64,000 nucleotides of DNA from Theocolax elegans. Its lineage: Eukaryota; Arthropoda; Insecta; Hymenoptera; Cerocephalidae. Within the stretch, counting starts at the first letter, position 1. The number at the start of each line of letters is the position of its first letter. This document shows positions 1-13,172 of the stretch, piece after piece. Location: the NCBI GenBank assembly GCA_026168455.1, contig CM047430.1, forward strand, positions 28,921,237 to 28,985,236, in the 5' to 3' direction. The translations under genes were made by a program, and so were the position numbers. The notes beneath the pieces are model-generated. The model had not been told where the DNA came from. It saw nothing but the letters and a program-made list of their open reading frames with translations, and did no database searches.

Positions 1-1459
1 AAGGGAAACGAAGGTATCGCTGAAAATCTGTAACAACCTCGGGATCTTCGGTCGTCTCGTATGAAATCGAAAACAATGAACCTGTCGCGCTCTTATCCTG
101 CTTTTCGCTTTTTATAACGTTCTATTTATAATATTAAACTTTACACGAAACTGCAATTTCCTCCCAATTAGAAATTTATACAAAATTTACAATTTTTTGC
201 ATTACTATACCACACCATTTAATATTGTTGTGCAACTTAATTTCTAAGAGTTAAATAATATTTTGTAAAAATATATTTATAACAACAATGTTAAAAATAT
301 TGAATTATATAATTAATGACCTTTACATTGACATAATTCCACGTTAACTAATAATACAAAATACTAATAAAATCAACAAGTAAACATTTTTATTTTCCTT
401 TTTTCAATTATGTATGGGAATGCGCTCATAATTTTGTTAATTATAACAATTGACAATCTAAAATTAACAGACTGTATTATTCAAGTGTACTTACTAGAAA
501 ATCTGTCGAAGCAGTAGATCAAACATATTTTCTAACTTAAATAAGACAAGACGATATGTACAAACATATTCACCAAATTTAATAGGCAATCATTTTAGAT
601 TATTAGTTGAGTAAAATCAAACCTCTAAATAAAAGATTTGTCAACGAAATTCCTTTCAGCTGTAGAATATAATATGTTACTTGTTGACTTGTATATATTT
701 TCTGTGAATGTGATTAAAATTTCTCTAGTAAAAATTTAACATTTGAAAGTTAAATAAATCCCTAATTTTGCCATTAATTGGGCATCTTATAAGACTTGAC
801 CACTTTTTGTCTTAAAAAGGTTAAATTTATGATTACATTTCTCAAGGGTTTATTTGTCTTTATAATAAATAAATATTCAGTTGAAATAATTCCAATTTAG
901 CATAGTAACACATTACATCCATGTATTCGTTGAAACAACAACAACCTTTCTTTAATGAAAATGTGTAAAGACGTTTTCTGGCGGTAAACTTTATTACATA
1001 ATAAAAACTCAACCAAAAATTGCTTTATGCGATATTAATTCAATCTAACAGACTGGCTTCTTTAGAAACTCAGAGTGATGTACATTTTAATAGAGTTTAA
1101 TATATTTGAATGAATGACCAATAGGAAATCATGCAAGTGGATTGATTACATTACTATTACAGTGTAAAATGCGTAACTACAAAAGATTATTCCTAGTTTA
1201 GTTGACGAAGTGCTTATTCATACAATTCGTATTTATCGTGTATAAATTTAAATCTAATGAGTAAAACGTTCTCTTACTTGAAATGCAATTTTTACTCAAA
1301 AACGTAAGAGAGTATCGTAGGATGTATAAAGCTGAGGGTGCTCGTCTCGTTAAAGTCTATAACTGCATCGCAACGTATTTTGTGGCATTTGACGTTACAA
1401 AGATCGGTATCGGCGACAGTAGCGATTATCCATTATGGAGGCATAATCGTTACATCGTT
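1..1459. other. AT-rich non-coding stretch
   Basis: No convincing coding exon, RNA gene or repeat boundary is seen on either strand. The sequence is AT-rich and stop-dense in all frames. A short open frame at 1283-1468 runs into the next GC island and has no recognisable motif. Confidence 0.6.
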
Positions 1460-1760
1460 AGCCCTTAACGTGCGCGTAACCCGTGAAAGAGCTCCGCTCG
1501 TAGTCGTCACCCGTTCCCTCCATCCCCCACTACAACCCCCCTCACTGTCTCTCGCGAGAGAATGAGCGTACCGCGTTTTATCATCTTGGCAGTTACATCG
1601 GCAGAATTGCGATGAGCGAGAGAGAACGAGATTCTCCTTGGCGATAGCATTACGAATATACGACTAGATGTCGGAAGGTGTCGAGCTCGAGGTTTGCGAA
1701 ATGAAATCCTCCGTAATTACAATTTCACCGTTCAATTTTGACAAGACGTCGGAATCGTCG
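1460..1760. other. GC/CpG-rich island, non-coding
   Basis: Composition rises sharply against the AT-rich flanks, with many CpG dinucleotides and several CTCTCGCGAGAG-like GA-box motifs around 1548-1625. No frame encodes a recognisable protein. A regulatory or promoter role is inferred from composition only. Confidence 0.35.
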
Positions 1761-2930
1761 GATTAATTCGCGGAAACTGTCTTATAGAGATGCGTAAAAG
1801 GAATTAAGGGATGTTGGGAAGGTGTGTTAAAAGGATTTTCATTGCGATGAGGGTTACACCGATTTTATCTATTCGACCAAGATATTACTATTTAATGACT
1901 TGTATCGCTCTTTTAATTTAATCTTTACATCCATCATATCCTATATTTTAATAACCATTATTACAATAAAATTTATATTATGTACAAACTTAAATAACAT
2001 ATTTTTGAGCGATATATACCTCAATGGCAGCCAATAATTTAAATTACATTTTAGTAAATAGAACAATTTACATTTATATTCGCTTATTTAAAACATATAG
2101 TTAATATTTTTTTATATTAATTCTACAACAAAATAGTACAATTGATTAAATATTTTCCAACATAAACTTTTCGATTTTAAATAAAAAATTGACTTTTTTA
2201 TTAACTTACAACATTACTTGATATTAAATTAGTTCTTAAAGTTTGTAAATCGAGTACCTCGCACCCTCAATACGGCTTTCATAATAATAAAGTCAGAAAA
2301 ATTGTAGTGCCGATATTTCATTTTTATTTTCGGTTACGAAATTTGGAAATCACAACTCACTTTTCTATTTTCTCTTTCGGTGATATCCTACGACAAGTGC
2401 ATTAAATAAAAAACATGTTAAAATATGGAAGCATATAACAATTCATTCTGTTAAGTGTACTACAATTAAATGTTGAATAACACGATAAATAATAAATTGT
2501 TCAACTAATTCTACATCGTTTCTGCAGTGTATTTTCTAAATTAGATTAGAAAGTAGAAGTTACTATTCATTTATGCAAATGTAGCATTAATAAGATTATC
2601 AAGTATCAAAATGTATCATAATACAGTTGATTTTTTATAATTTTTATCTTATTTACATACTAGCGATTATATAATTATATTAGCAGTAATTTGTAAACCA
2701 CATACTAAAAATAAAAATTGTAATTTCAATAAATAAACTACGCGATGGAATCGCGAGCCCTCGAGGTATAAAAAAAGCTTTGTTTCCGATAAAAGCTCAT
2801 CTCGCCAAATGACTTAAAGTACGCTCGTTTAACGTTTCCAAACCGAAAAAAATATTTAAAAAAACTAGAAAGTATTTTCTACGTTCGCAACATTCGAGTC
2901 AATAACCGAGATATTAATAACTTAATAAAT
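1761..2930. other. AT-rich non-coding stretch
   Basis: Stop-dense AT-rich DNA; nothing recognised on either strand. Confidence 0.6.
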
Positions 2931-3068
2931 TTAATTATCATTTCGCTCGGACGCGGGTGATTCAGCTCGCTCGCGCCTACCAAAATTCGTTACGGGAACA
3001 ACCGAGCGAATGCATTTTTCGACGCCGCGGTGGAATGCAAGCACGGGCGCAACTCGCAAGCGCAAAAA

Positions 3069-3108
<40 letters not shown>

Positions 3109-3790
3109 ACGAACGACAATAATTATCGTGAAAACGGAATATCCCGGAGTCCGACTGTCGGAGGGCGAGTGGTGGCGTGGAGGGAACCAACCCAACCAAC
3201 GGTGGAATGGGAATGAGGGGGAGGTACCGACCGGATGCCATTCCCGGTCGCGTCGGCCGCCATTGTGTTCGTTATAATTAAAAACGCGAATCGCAATTGC
3301 AAATTGGAAAATGGGCGAGCGTTGGGCTGCTGTATGTGCGCACACACGTACAGACCATACCTTGCGATAGACCGTTGTTTATGGGCCGTTCATTGATTTT
3401 TACACACCGGGAATTAATGACCGTTCTATACCGATTTCGACTCTGGCACATAAACGCCAATATCGCATACGTACACGTGTACGTACAAATGTATGCGTTG
3501 CCATCCCGTCGATTGGTCGGCCAAGGCTTTTTTTTCGAGGACGCGTGCCATCCCTCGGCAAATACGCGCGTCTCCGGCTCGGTTGTATAAGTTTCGCTTC
3601 GTTCCACCTGTCGCGGTGCGACCGGCCCGTGAAAATTCTGATAACTGGAACGAACTGCTAGTTTTTTTTTCAACGCGTTTTCTACTCTCGCACCATATAC
3701 CCTTCGTTACGGTGACGCCGGAATTTTTCGCTAAACGTCATGCGGATTGATGAAAAAAGGAAGAGGCGCAACGGAAAAAAGAAGCGCGAG
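2931..3790. other. GC/CpG island with GA tract and GCCAT motif
   Basis: A CpG-rich island carrying a 34-bp GA tract (3072-3105) and a GGCCGCCATTGTG segment near 3255 that fits the Pho/YY1 core GCCAT. Open frames on both strands (up to 131 codons) overlap each other and are dominated by the low-complexity tract, so I do not call a gene. A regulatory element combining GAGA-factor and Pho-like sites is an inference. Confidence 0.35.
3072..3105. repeat. (GA)n microsatellite
   Basis: Uninterrupted GA dinucleotide run of 17 units inside a GC-rich island. Confidence 0.95.
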
Positions 3791-4550
3791 AAGTACAAAA
3801 CTGCGAAACTCATCGGGGCTGATTTCGTTTCTTTTTTATCGAATAAAATGTGTAAAATGCTTGTAATTTTGCGTTAAATATTATTAAAATGATTATAAAC
3901 TAAGTTGGAATTCTAATCCATCAAATTTTCATTCTAATAAGTTAGATTATTTGAATATAATAAAATTGTAACGTCTTAATTTTTCATAGAGATAACATCA
4001 ATTTTGAATTTGAATAAACTCAGTCATTGACTCGTTATTTCAGAAAAATAGGATAATTGTATTCCTTAATTAATTAATATTTTTATCGGTCTTACAGTCA
4101 ATTATATGACATTATATGCATATAATTGACTGTAAGACCGATAAAAATATTAATTAATTTAGTTATACTACAGTCGACATAAGTAATATTTTATTAATTG
4201 TATTCCTTGTTCGAAACTGAAGAACTTGATTTCATTGCAGTAACAAACATTTACATAATTAATTTCAAACTATAAATATTTTACTTCTTAAAAGTTATTT
4301 TTAGTACGTAAAAAAACTGAAATGAAACTCATACTAATTGAACGTAATAAACCATATCGCAGTAACTAATGTTTAGTGGACTAATGTTTATTCTCTAACT
4401 CTAAGTTACATAAAATGTCATACAAGTAATGAATGATAATTAACAAATATTAACGGGTGAATCTAGAATATTGTATAGAAAAATGTAAAAGAAAACGATT
4501 AAACGTTAATTCGTTCGAGTCCAATTATCAAGGCAATATTTCCGTAAATA
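3791..4550. other. AT-rich non-coding stretch containing a long hairpin
   Basis: No gene is seen. The only structure is the perfect inverted repeat at 4068-4159, listed separately. Confidence 0.6.
4068..4159. repeat. Perfect 41-bp inverted repeat (hairpin)
   Basis: Arms 4068-4108 and 4119-4159 are exact reverse complements, separated by a 10-nt loop. Each arm has a TTAATTAA-rich outer part and a mixed inner part around GGTCTTACAGTC. A perfect palindrome this long is unstable over evolutionary time, so it is probably young: a foldback/MITE remnant or a recent inverted duplication. If transcribed it would form a siRNA-like dsRNA. The lack of bulges argues against a conserved microRNA. Confidence 0.9.
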
Positions 4551-5010
4551 AGTAAAAGCAACCCGAGGAGAGTTAAACGAGGATCGCGATTAAGGGAAAA
4601 GTCGAGCTTTTCGAGGTCCCGGCTTAGCGACCGCGGAATTAGTATTATCGGGAAGAGTCACGCGCGTCCACGTGCATCTGGTGGAAAGAGAGCGCCGGGT
4701 AAAATCGGGAGAAAATCGAGGAAAAGCGCGCGGCGAGCTACCCCCTTTTGGCCATTAGCCACTCGAGGCCCGGTAATGCGATCGCGGCTAATGGCTTGAC
4801 TCGGCCTCCAGTTCGCCCGTAAGCGATAGCTTCTAAATAACTCGCAAACTGCACACGTACGGATTGTACATACGTGCCGATCCGGAACGAGCCCAGGGAT
4901 ATATCGGGGGGACATGGGACCTCTTCCTCCTCCGCTGTTTCTTCTTCCTTTTTCGTCTCGGCAAACGTGTCCGTAAATAAGCAAAACATTCGCGTTTTCC
5001 TCCGTGTGCA
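4551..5010. other. GC/CpG island, non-coding
   Basis: CpG-rich block with a repeated TTAGC/GGCTAA pattern around 4750-4800. Minus-strand frames of 83 and 117 codons overlap in different registers and contain no recognisable domain. Confidence 0.35.
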
Positions 5011-5254
5011 TTAATTATTCATATGAATGAGAAGATTAAGCGAAACTATCCAGATTAAACGCTGATTTTTCGCATCGCAAACTCGTACTTTCTCGATGAA
5101 ATTTTCCATATATTCTGGGTGACGATTAGTCAACTATTTTTGGAAGCTAATATAAAACTTATTTATTGGAATCATTACCATTATTTAGAATTGTACTATC
5201 AAGGTGTACACAACATTTTAGAATCATTTAATTATTACGTTAAAACAAATATGT

Positions 5255-5480
5255 GGAGGTCTGCGATGGCTCGGTCGGTAGGGCGTCGGGCTCGTAATCT
5301 GAAGGTCCCAGGTTCGATTGCCGGCCCCGGCTGATTGATACAACCACCACCTGGGGAATGTATTTTCAACAAGTGCTTTCTTCACCAAGACATCGTATGC
5401 TGCCTCCGTCGCTGATTAGAACACCACATTGAGAGCATAAAAGTAGCGACGTTAAAATAAAAAAATAATAATAACAAATA
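5255..5480 (+). mobile_element. tRNA-derived SINE (tRNA-Thr-like head)
   Basis: The head resembles a tRNA. An A-box-like TGGCTCGGTCGG lies at 5267-5278, a CTCGTAA anticodon-loop-like stretch around 5291 would read CGT (Thr), and a B box GGTTCGATTGC lies at 5311-5321. A unique body follows (5336-5450), then an A/T-rich tail with AAT repeats. RNA polymerase III transcription and LINE-dependent retrotransposition are known for this class. The body recurs in reverse orientation at 57113-57237, which confirms a dispersed family. The acceptor stem does not pair well, so this is not a functional tRNA gene. Confidence 0.75.
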
Positions 5481-6109
5481 TGTATCTGTAAACAAAATTC
5501 TGACTGGCCAGTGTTGCATAAATTCGTCAAATGATCTAATATTAAATATTATTAATTCACTACAATGTAATATTTAATATTTTGTGTTTGATATGTTACA
5601 TTTCATTTTTTCTCAATTTTAATAAAATTTACAAAACGTATTCATTATAATATTGTATACTTGATTAAAACATTATACTTAAGACACAGTAGAAAATCTA
5701 ATAATTTTTCCTTCTTAGCAACTACAGTAACTAAAAATATGAATAAAACAACTTACTGTGTTGTACATTAAAATTAGTAGATTATGTGTTAATAATCAAA
5801 CGTGAGAAAACGCAGAGATACTTGGACATTTAATTTTTAGTTCAGTGGTACCGAAAATGAACCTCACGACTTCTCTCTTGGAATTTTCTTTATTTTATAT
5901 TAACGACTTACATATCTCAATGATTTATTGTTGTAAACGTTCTATTCGATACAAGCTCTAGTTAATAATAGTGTATACTTTCGATATAATACAAAATATA
6001 AATATAAATAAATGGATAAACAAAAGCATGCATTCGAAAGAGAGCGCATATAGCCGTGTAAGAAAAAAAGGAAGGTAACGAATAAAAAGGTAAAATAGTT
6101 AGAGGATAA
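5481..6109. other. AT-rich non-coding stretch
   Basis: Nothing recognised on either strand. Confidence 0.6.
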
Positions 6110-6600
6110 AGGGAGTGAGGTGCGTGCGTGCGAAGCTGAGAAAAAGGGTCCAGCTGGGGCCATCAAGTCAGATGATATCGCGCGAGGTGGGCTTTCGCGA
6201 GAGCCATAACCCGGGGTTAAAGTGCACTAGCGATTTCTTAAGTAAGTATAAATCTGGCATGATGCGCTCGTAAAAGCTGCCCATCCGCGGATCTTCGTCT
6301 CGCGCGTCTCCAAGCCCTTAACCCAAACCAGAACCTCTCGCGGAATTTTTTCGCGAGGGAACCGAGCTCCGCCGAAACGTGGCTTCACTGGACTTATGTG
6401 GTCCAGATGGTCGAGTTTTACGAGAGCCCGTCGTTGACGTCGTTGTCGTCTCCTCCTCGTTCGTTGTAATGCCTCTTCCAAGAAGAAACGAGAGAATCTC
6501 TCGCGTCCCCGGCTTGTCGTGGCGTGGAGCTCCTCCTGCGATCCCGAGAAAATTACTTGTTTTATCGTATCGTAACTCGGCTCACGACCGTTTTATTGAA
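6110..6600. other. GC/CpG island, non-coding
   Basis: CpG-rich island. Opposing frames of 84-99 codons (for example 6379-6678 +) overlap, and neither shows a domain, signal peptide or plausible splice structure. Confidence 0.3.
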
Positions 6601-9039
6601 AGGAGATGCTTATATGCTTGGATTCGCTCTATACTTCTTTACTTTTTATTTTACAGACAATGCCATTCTCCAGATTGATAATACAACCCTTTTTTCACTT
6701 TCATATTATGTACATTATTTATGATCATCGTTTTAGTTGCCTTCTTTATTTTATATATATATTTATATTTTATCAACTAAGCATCGATGTACGTAGTTGA
6801 CTGGTCCTTTGAAACAAAACAAGATAAATTCACTATTCATTCGCCAAACTCGGTAAAGAAAATCTAACACTTAATTACAAATGTAGATTTACAAGTTTTT
6901 TCAGTAGATTATTTGAATATATTACGTACCATTACTGTTTCCGTATTCCACTTAAAATTTAAGACAAATCTATAATCTAGATATTTTGGACTTTTACCGT
7001 TAACGTCATACCTTAATATAAATAACATACACGACGATAATTTTATCATAAGTAATAGCATTAATCTCATCACTGATTACGTAATATTACAATCATGAAA
7101 CAATTATGAAAATCAATATAAATTTATAATGTAAATATGTATCTAACTGTTATAGAAAAAATAAGTGTGCTTACTCATATATTACTTATTCTATTTTTAT
7201 TTACTTTTCTCCACTATTATTTTGAATAACATAGATTTTCTTTTCTGAAGCTAATGTGCACATTTTAATAGCGACAATTGAAATTTTAAATAATGAAATG
7301 TTAAACAGTGATAGACGCATAAATCGAACTAAAGCATCAAATAAAGGATTTCTGAAATAAAAAGTAGTAAGATATGTGTTCGACTAATAAATATCAAGGC
7401 GACACTGTCGTCTTTTTGTGGGAATTTTTTAAAATACGATCGTTCCGAAAACAAATTTGCCTACTTCCGTTTAAGCGGGACGGTCAAATAATTTTGGAAC
7501 GCGACGGAAGTGCAAAAGATCCGAAAAGACCCCAAGTGAGTAGACGGTACTTCTTCGCGGCAAATGTCCCGTGACGGAAAACGGCCACCGAAGTGATGTC
7601 CACCTCTAAACAAATGTATGTGCCGGTTCCAAATAAACGATGCACTTTCTTCACCAATTTCTTTTACATTTTAAATTCATTCCTCTTTTTAAATTATTTA
7701 TACTATCTGGTATTTATCATGTATTATTTGTTAAACATACACTATTTTTAACAAATGAAGATGAGAAGATTAACTGTTTCAACATTATACATACCTAATA
7801 TTTTATAGATTATTGTTACGATTATAAATAGTATTGTAATTCTCGGCCATATCGAAATATAAATAAATATTATTGTGTAAAAGAGACGAAAATAGCCGTT
7901 TTGTCGACTTAATTACTTGATGTTTATTAGCAATGAGTTTAGTACATAATAGCACATATCGTAAGATACTTTTTTTATTACTAGAAAAGTTTATAGTGTT
8001 TTTTTCATTTTCTCCTCGCATGATTTACCGTTTAAAGTGATAATTATTATGGCATCAATAAAGAAAAAGTCTGATCCATTCTGCTAAGGACATATAATTT
8101 TATTTTCCATACTCTTCTTTCCATGTAAAAAAACCTTAAAATTTCTTGATTTTAAAATTGTTTGAATTAAATGCTTTTTATCGTATCCGATTTTGTTAAT
8201 ATTAATCATTAAATTCATTTTTTAGTTTATAAAAATTAATCCTTTAAAAATACGGAAAACCAAAACACATACAGCTATACTAAAAACGTAAACAAAATCC
8301 CGTCTCTGACAATGGCTGTAAAGTACGCGTTAGATAGCGTAGACCAACCGATCCACATAGCTATACCTTTTATTAGAACACTGCATTTTATAAAAAAAAA
8401 TCCTCTAAATTTATTTGTATTTAATTTCGTATTTATTTATAAATTTTAATAGTACTTGGTGAATATAATAGATTATGCTGCAAAAGGACAAAAAAATTAA
8501 TTCCATTAGTGGATAAGGAGAAAAGATCGATTTTCTCTCGTGGATTACAATTCGATCTTAAATGTCATCGTTGAACATGCTAAGATTTAGGGGCTGGCAT
8601 GCGCGATAACATTATCTCCGTGAGACACAACCCTTTTTCGACCGGGCGATTCTTTCTAGTAATTCACTTAAAGTGTACCTAATGTATTGCGAACGTAAAT
8701 TAAATTATATTAGATTGATTAAAGTATGTTGAAAATATGTAGATTAATCATGCAACGCTTGTAATTAATTTTAACATTATATAACTAATTTTATATTACG
8801 GTATTATATGTAAATATATAATTAATTTGCATGCATCTGCGGAATTTATTAAATTTGATAAATACTTAAAACATTATCGGATTATTAAGCGAGTTGTATG
8901 CACACGTCGATCACTTAGAAAAATATACGCGTTGAATGTATAAATAGATACAATTAAAATGACAAAATAATCGTCACAAACTTCTTATCTCTTTCTCTTA
9001 CGTAAAAGGTTGATGTATCGCACATTATTATTCAAGAAA
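6601..9039. other. AT-rich stretch with two small GC patches
   Basis: Mostly AT-rich non-coding DNA. Minor GC-rich patches occur at about 7420-7630 and 8510-8650. No exon or RNA gene is recognised. Confidence 0.5.
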
Positions 9040-9800
9040 TCAAAAGTGACAGGTAACTCGATCATTACACACGATCTAGCAATATAATCGATTCCTTAAT
9101 AAACGATAGATCTCGGCTCGGATACGTTTTAAGCCCAATAGATCACAAGTTCTCGAGTCGATTTTTCTTTAGCGCGATACTATCGAGAAGTTTGTCACTC
9201 GGTAAACTCCCACACGTATGATATATCTGTGCATACACGTGTATGTAGGTATATGAGGGAAGAAAGAATAAAAGAATCGAGAAAAAAGGGAATTCTTGAA
9301 ATGAGCCGTGCAAGCTCATCGTCACAAGTGAAACCTGTACCCCCTGGGTCGAGTTATTTGTCAAGGACCAGTTTCGATCGGTGACCTCTCCTCTCTCCCT
9401 ACAGCTCGACTTAATAATATTCTCACATTTGGACGGATATATCGTGCCGCGTCAGCCCGCCTCACCGATAGAGACGCGAAAGATGCCCCATCGAGAGAGG
9501 CGAGATGCTTATCAACGATTAATATACAACACGCCGAACCTTGAGGGAGGCGCACCGAGATACTCATCGGAGGATAGACACCCGCCGAGAGGTAAACGGA
9601 GATTGACAAAATACTCGTGGAATGCTTTCTTTTCGGTTTACTTTTCTTTTTTCTCAATTTGCTTATTATGATTGTCGGACGCTAACGCAACAACCAGCCG
9701 TACCGTTAACGATGACTGGTTAACCTCTTTGGTATTTCGATTTGGGACAGTTGGGGAAACCTCGATCCTTTGTATCCAAGCTCGTTGACCTTTCGTTCAA
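9040..9800. other. GC/CpG island, non-coding
   Basis: CpG-rich island with overlapping 96-98 codon frames on opposite strands (9361-9671); neither is recognisable. AT-rich sequence continues from 9801 to the MITE at 10209. Confidence 0.3.
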
Positions 9801-10208
9801 ATACTCTTCATAACTATATACATAGGTCATTTCACGTTAACTGGTTCGATTAAAATTATATAAAATTTGACAAAAATTAGGTGTTTAATTTATTGAATTT
9901 GAGCCTTTAATTTGCATTTGAAGCAACGTATGCCACGCGAATTTTTATACGTCTTTATACTCGAAAGTTAAACAGTTTGATGGGCAGTGAGAATTTGAGT
10001 GATAAGTGAGAAGAAAAATGAACTTTCAGAATTTGTGGTGCAGATGCAAAAAGTGGGTTAATTTTTAAAATAAGTCATTCTTGTTAAAAAAATTAGTTTC
10101 TGAAAGATTTTATTTTTATAATTTAGAAATAATTCTATTCGTTATCAAACAATGACACCCTTATTCCATCCGATTTTTCGGCTACTTTAACATAACGTAA
10201 AATATATA

Positions 10209-11344
10209 CACTCAGAGAAAAAAAAGGTTAATTTTACTATAATATTACCAGAAAATATAGTGCAATAACTATACTGCAATATTTTATGGTAAAATTATTT
10301 CTGAAAATTGTAAGTACCATTTACAAAAAGAAATTGTAATTTAACTATATATTTAAAAATATTTATTTATTAAAAATTACTATATTATATTATTATTAAA
10401 CACTACTATAAATTATAATAGAAATTAATAGAAAAATAATATTACAAATGCATCATAATTTTTAGTTTTACTATAATTTATAATAAGTTAGACTTTAAGA
10501 TACGGTTGTGCGAAATGAAAAGATAGTTAAAATTTTGTTTAGAAAAATTTATTTTTTTTTTATAAAACAAGTTATATATATAAGTTTATAAAATGTACAT
10601 AGTTTTATTTTTACACATATACATATAATACTCTTTACATATTAAATTGCATATTAAATATTCTATTAGATTCCTCAAATATTTGATAATAAATTTTATC
10701 ATTGAAAACATTATTGTTATGCCAGAAATCGCTTAAATACATTTGATTTTTTATTGGGATAATTCCCACTCAGTAAGTAAGTCCTCTACACTTTGCTGTA
10801 CGTCCATGTCCTTCGACGACAAACACTACACTGACGAACTTATTTCGAAATACGTATAAAGGAATTCAGTTATCGTATACATGGGTAATAATATTTATAG
10901 AAATAGTACCTATATTTACCATTGAATCCGTCAATTCTCTTTTAATATATAGTTCTTGTACCACATATTAATTAGTATCAAAAAAAATTTTATTAAACAT
11001 ACTTTAAAACATAGTATATTTAACAATATTGCTTGTGTAATAAGGATACTGCAATAATATATTGTAAAAGTACAAAATTTTAATTGTAAATATTTTTAAG
11101 AATTAGGGTTGTATTGAGTATTTCTAAATAGTAAATTTAACTAAGCGAAATTATAGTAAAAAATACAGTCGAATATCAATAAAGTAACTGGACCCATTGT
11201 TCAAAAAAAGTTGGTTGATTTAAGTATACGTTTTATAATAATTCAGCTATAGTATAGTGAATCAATAAATAATCAGGTTGTATTACTTTATATTGTACTT
11301 TACTAAATTCTTTAGTAAATATTGCTATGCGTTTTTTCTCAGTG
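10209..11344. mobile_element. Non-autonomous DNA transposon (MITE), TA target
   Basis: Ends are inverted copies of CACTNAGA(G)AAAAA. The left end reads CACTCAGAGAAAAAA from 10209 and the right end TTTTTTCTCAGTG ends at 11344. A TA dinucleotide flanks both sides (10207-10208 and 11345-11346), the target preference of Tc1/mariner elements. The 1.1-kb interior is AT-rich and has no transposase frame. A second TA-CACTGAGAAAAA end lies at 63455, suggesting a dispersed family. The exact superfamily is inferred from the TA duplication only. Confidence 0.7.
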
Positions 11345-11569
11345 TAGTTTGATATGTCTTAATACTAGTACATGATACGTACTAATAACAAAATAGAATT
11401 AATTGCACGACGAATTATATATATAATTTTTTAAACAGACTTATTGGCAATAATCAATTATTTATTTATTTCTCATAATTAATTTATTGTTTCAAAACTT
11501 ATAAATGCAACTATACTCTTTTTAAATTTATACATACTACATGAAAATAATTATTTGAAACTAACATGC

Positions 11570-12240
11570 AGAGTGTCACATCTCCGGTAAACGTATCTCT
11601 ACCAAACTCTAGGATATGTTCACTACTATAAAAATATAAAGAAACCTAGAGTTTTAGACTCTAACGCTGTTTTCTACGATAGATACAAGCATATAACGAA
11701 AAATCTCGTTGAAAAAACCCTTGTCTTTAATCGCCTATAACTCGGAAGCAAATAAATATAGGCTTTCAAACTCAAATCTAGAAGACAGCTGCGATCAAGT
11801 AAATTGAATTAAAAAAAAGAAGCTTAATTATCTTGATTTGATTTGAAAGTTATGAAAGATACGAATTTAACGATATTTTGATGATTATTTTGAATTAAAA
11901 GATTTGCTGATTTTTTAAAGCCAAATTGGCTTTTTTTTTCTTTTTTTTTCTTTTTTCCATAATTTTCAACCAAATCAAGATAATTAAGCTTCTTTTTTTA
12001 TATCCAATCTACTTGATATCAGCTTTCTTCTGCATTTGAGTTTGGAAGTCTATATTTATTTTTTACGAGTTACAAGCGTTCAAATTCAAGGTTTTTTTGG
12101 ACGAGATTTTTCGTTATTTGCTTGTATCTATCCTAAAAAAAAGCATTACACTCTAGAACTCCGGCTTTCTTTATATTTTTATAGTAGTAAACATATCCTA
12201 GAGTTTCGTAAAGATCCGGTTTCCGGAGATATGACACTCT
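11570..12240. mobile_element. Foldback element 1 (long inverted repeats)
   Basis: A 671-bp palindromic element. The left end AGAGTGTCACATCTCCGG (11570) is mirrored by CCGGAGATATGACACTCT ending at 12240. Imperfect arms of roughly 280-330 bp extend inward and meet in a T/A-rich centre near 11900-11960. No transposase is present. The order of internal modules (a TAAAAATATAAAGAAA stretch, then a TAACTCGGAAGCAAA stretch, then an AAAGTTATGAAAG stretch) resembles that of the foldback at 12436-13105, so the two may be diverged subfamilies. Confidence 0.8.
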
Positions 12241-12435
12241 CCTGGTAAGGCACGATGCTGTAAAATATATTTTATAGTTTTGCATTAATTTTAAATTAAT
12301 ACATTTTTAACTAGTTTTTTAAGCTGCTAATAAAGTACAATCATCTATACAATCAAATTTTAAAAGTAATTATTTAAAGGCCAATGAATTAAACGTATTG
12401 AAAGTAACTTAAACTAGAAGTCAGTAAAAATACTA

Positions 12436-13105
12436 ACAAAGAGACGTTCATATGTTTGGGAAACAGATCGTGTCTAGCTTGTAGGATATGTTTTCAAATA
12501 TAATAATATAAAAAAATCCACAGCCGCAGAACCTAACAATCTTTTTTTAAAAGTTATATAAAGTTATAAGTTTAAAAAAGAGGCTTCACTTTAAACGCTT
12601 GTAACTTCTAAACAACCAAATATTATCATTCAAACCAATGTTTAATAAAAATAAGCTTATATAAAATAGATATAATTTTTAAAAGATACGCTCAAATCTT
12701 TTAGAATAAAGCAAAGTTACAACCGAATTAAGTTTTTGAAGAACTTTAACAAAAATTGGGCAGTACAAATTTTATTGATTTTTAAGCTGAATTTCCTCAA
12801 ATTTTCAATTCGGCTGTAACTTTGCTTCATTCTAACGATTTGAACGTACTTTTTTCAAATTATATCTATTTTACCTCAGCTTCTCATTAAACTTTGGTTT
12901 GAATGTCAATATTTGATAGGTTAGAAGTTACAAGCATTTGAAGTGAAGTCTCTATTTTTTGGAAATTTTGCTTTAATAACGAAAAACTTTTGAAAAAAAC
13001 GATTGTTAGGGTCTGTGCCGCTGGATTTCTTTATATTTTTGTATTAGAAAACATATCTTACAAACTGGATACTATTCGTTCCCAAACATAATATGTTCTC
13101 CTTGT
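12436..13105. mobile_element. Foldback element 2, copy A
   Basis: Palindromic element: ACAAAGAGACGTTCATATG at the left is mirrored by CATAATATGTTCTCCTTGT at the right, with imperfect arms of about 310 bp and an AT-rich centre. A matching copy lies at 18214-18887 inside copy B. It moved with the segmental duplication, so the second copy is not evidence of recent transposition. Confidence 0.8.
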
Positions 13106-13172
13106 AAGAAAATTTTAAAAAATTGTCACTGCATCTCTAGAACGATTTCAAATCTTTCGCAAAGTTCATTAA

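Noticed and set aside
4068..4159. Conserved microRNA precursor
   Set aside because: Perfect arms without bulges and no match to insect miRNA seeds I could recognise; better explained as a foldback or inverted duplication.
5255..5335. True tRNA-Thr(CGT) gene
   Set aside because: Acceptor and D arms pair poorly, and the sequence continues into a repeated SINE body.
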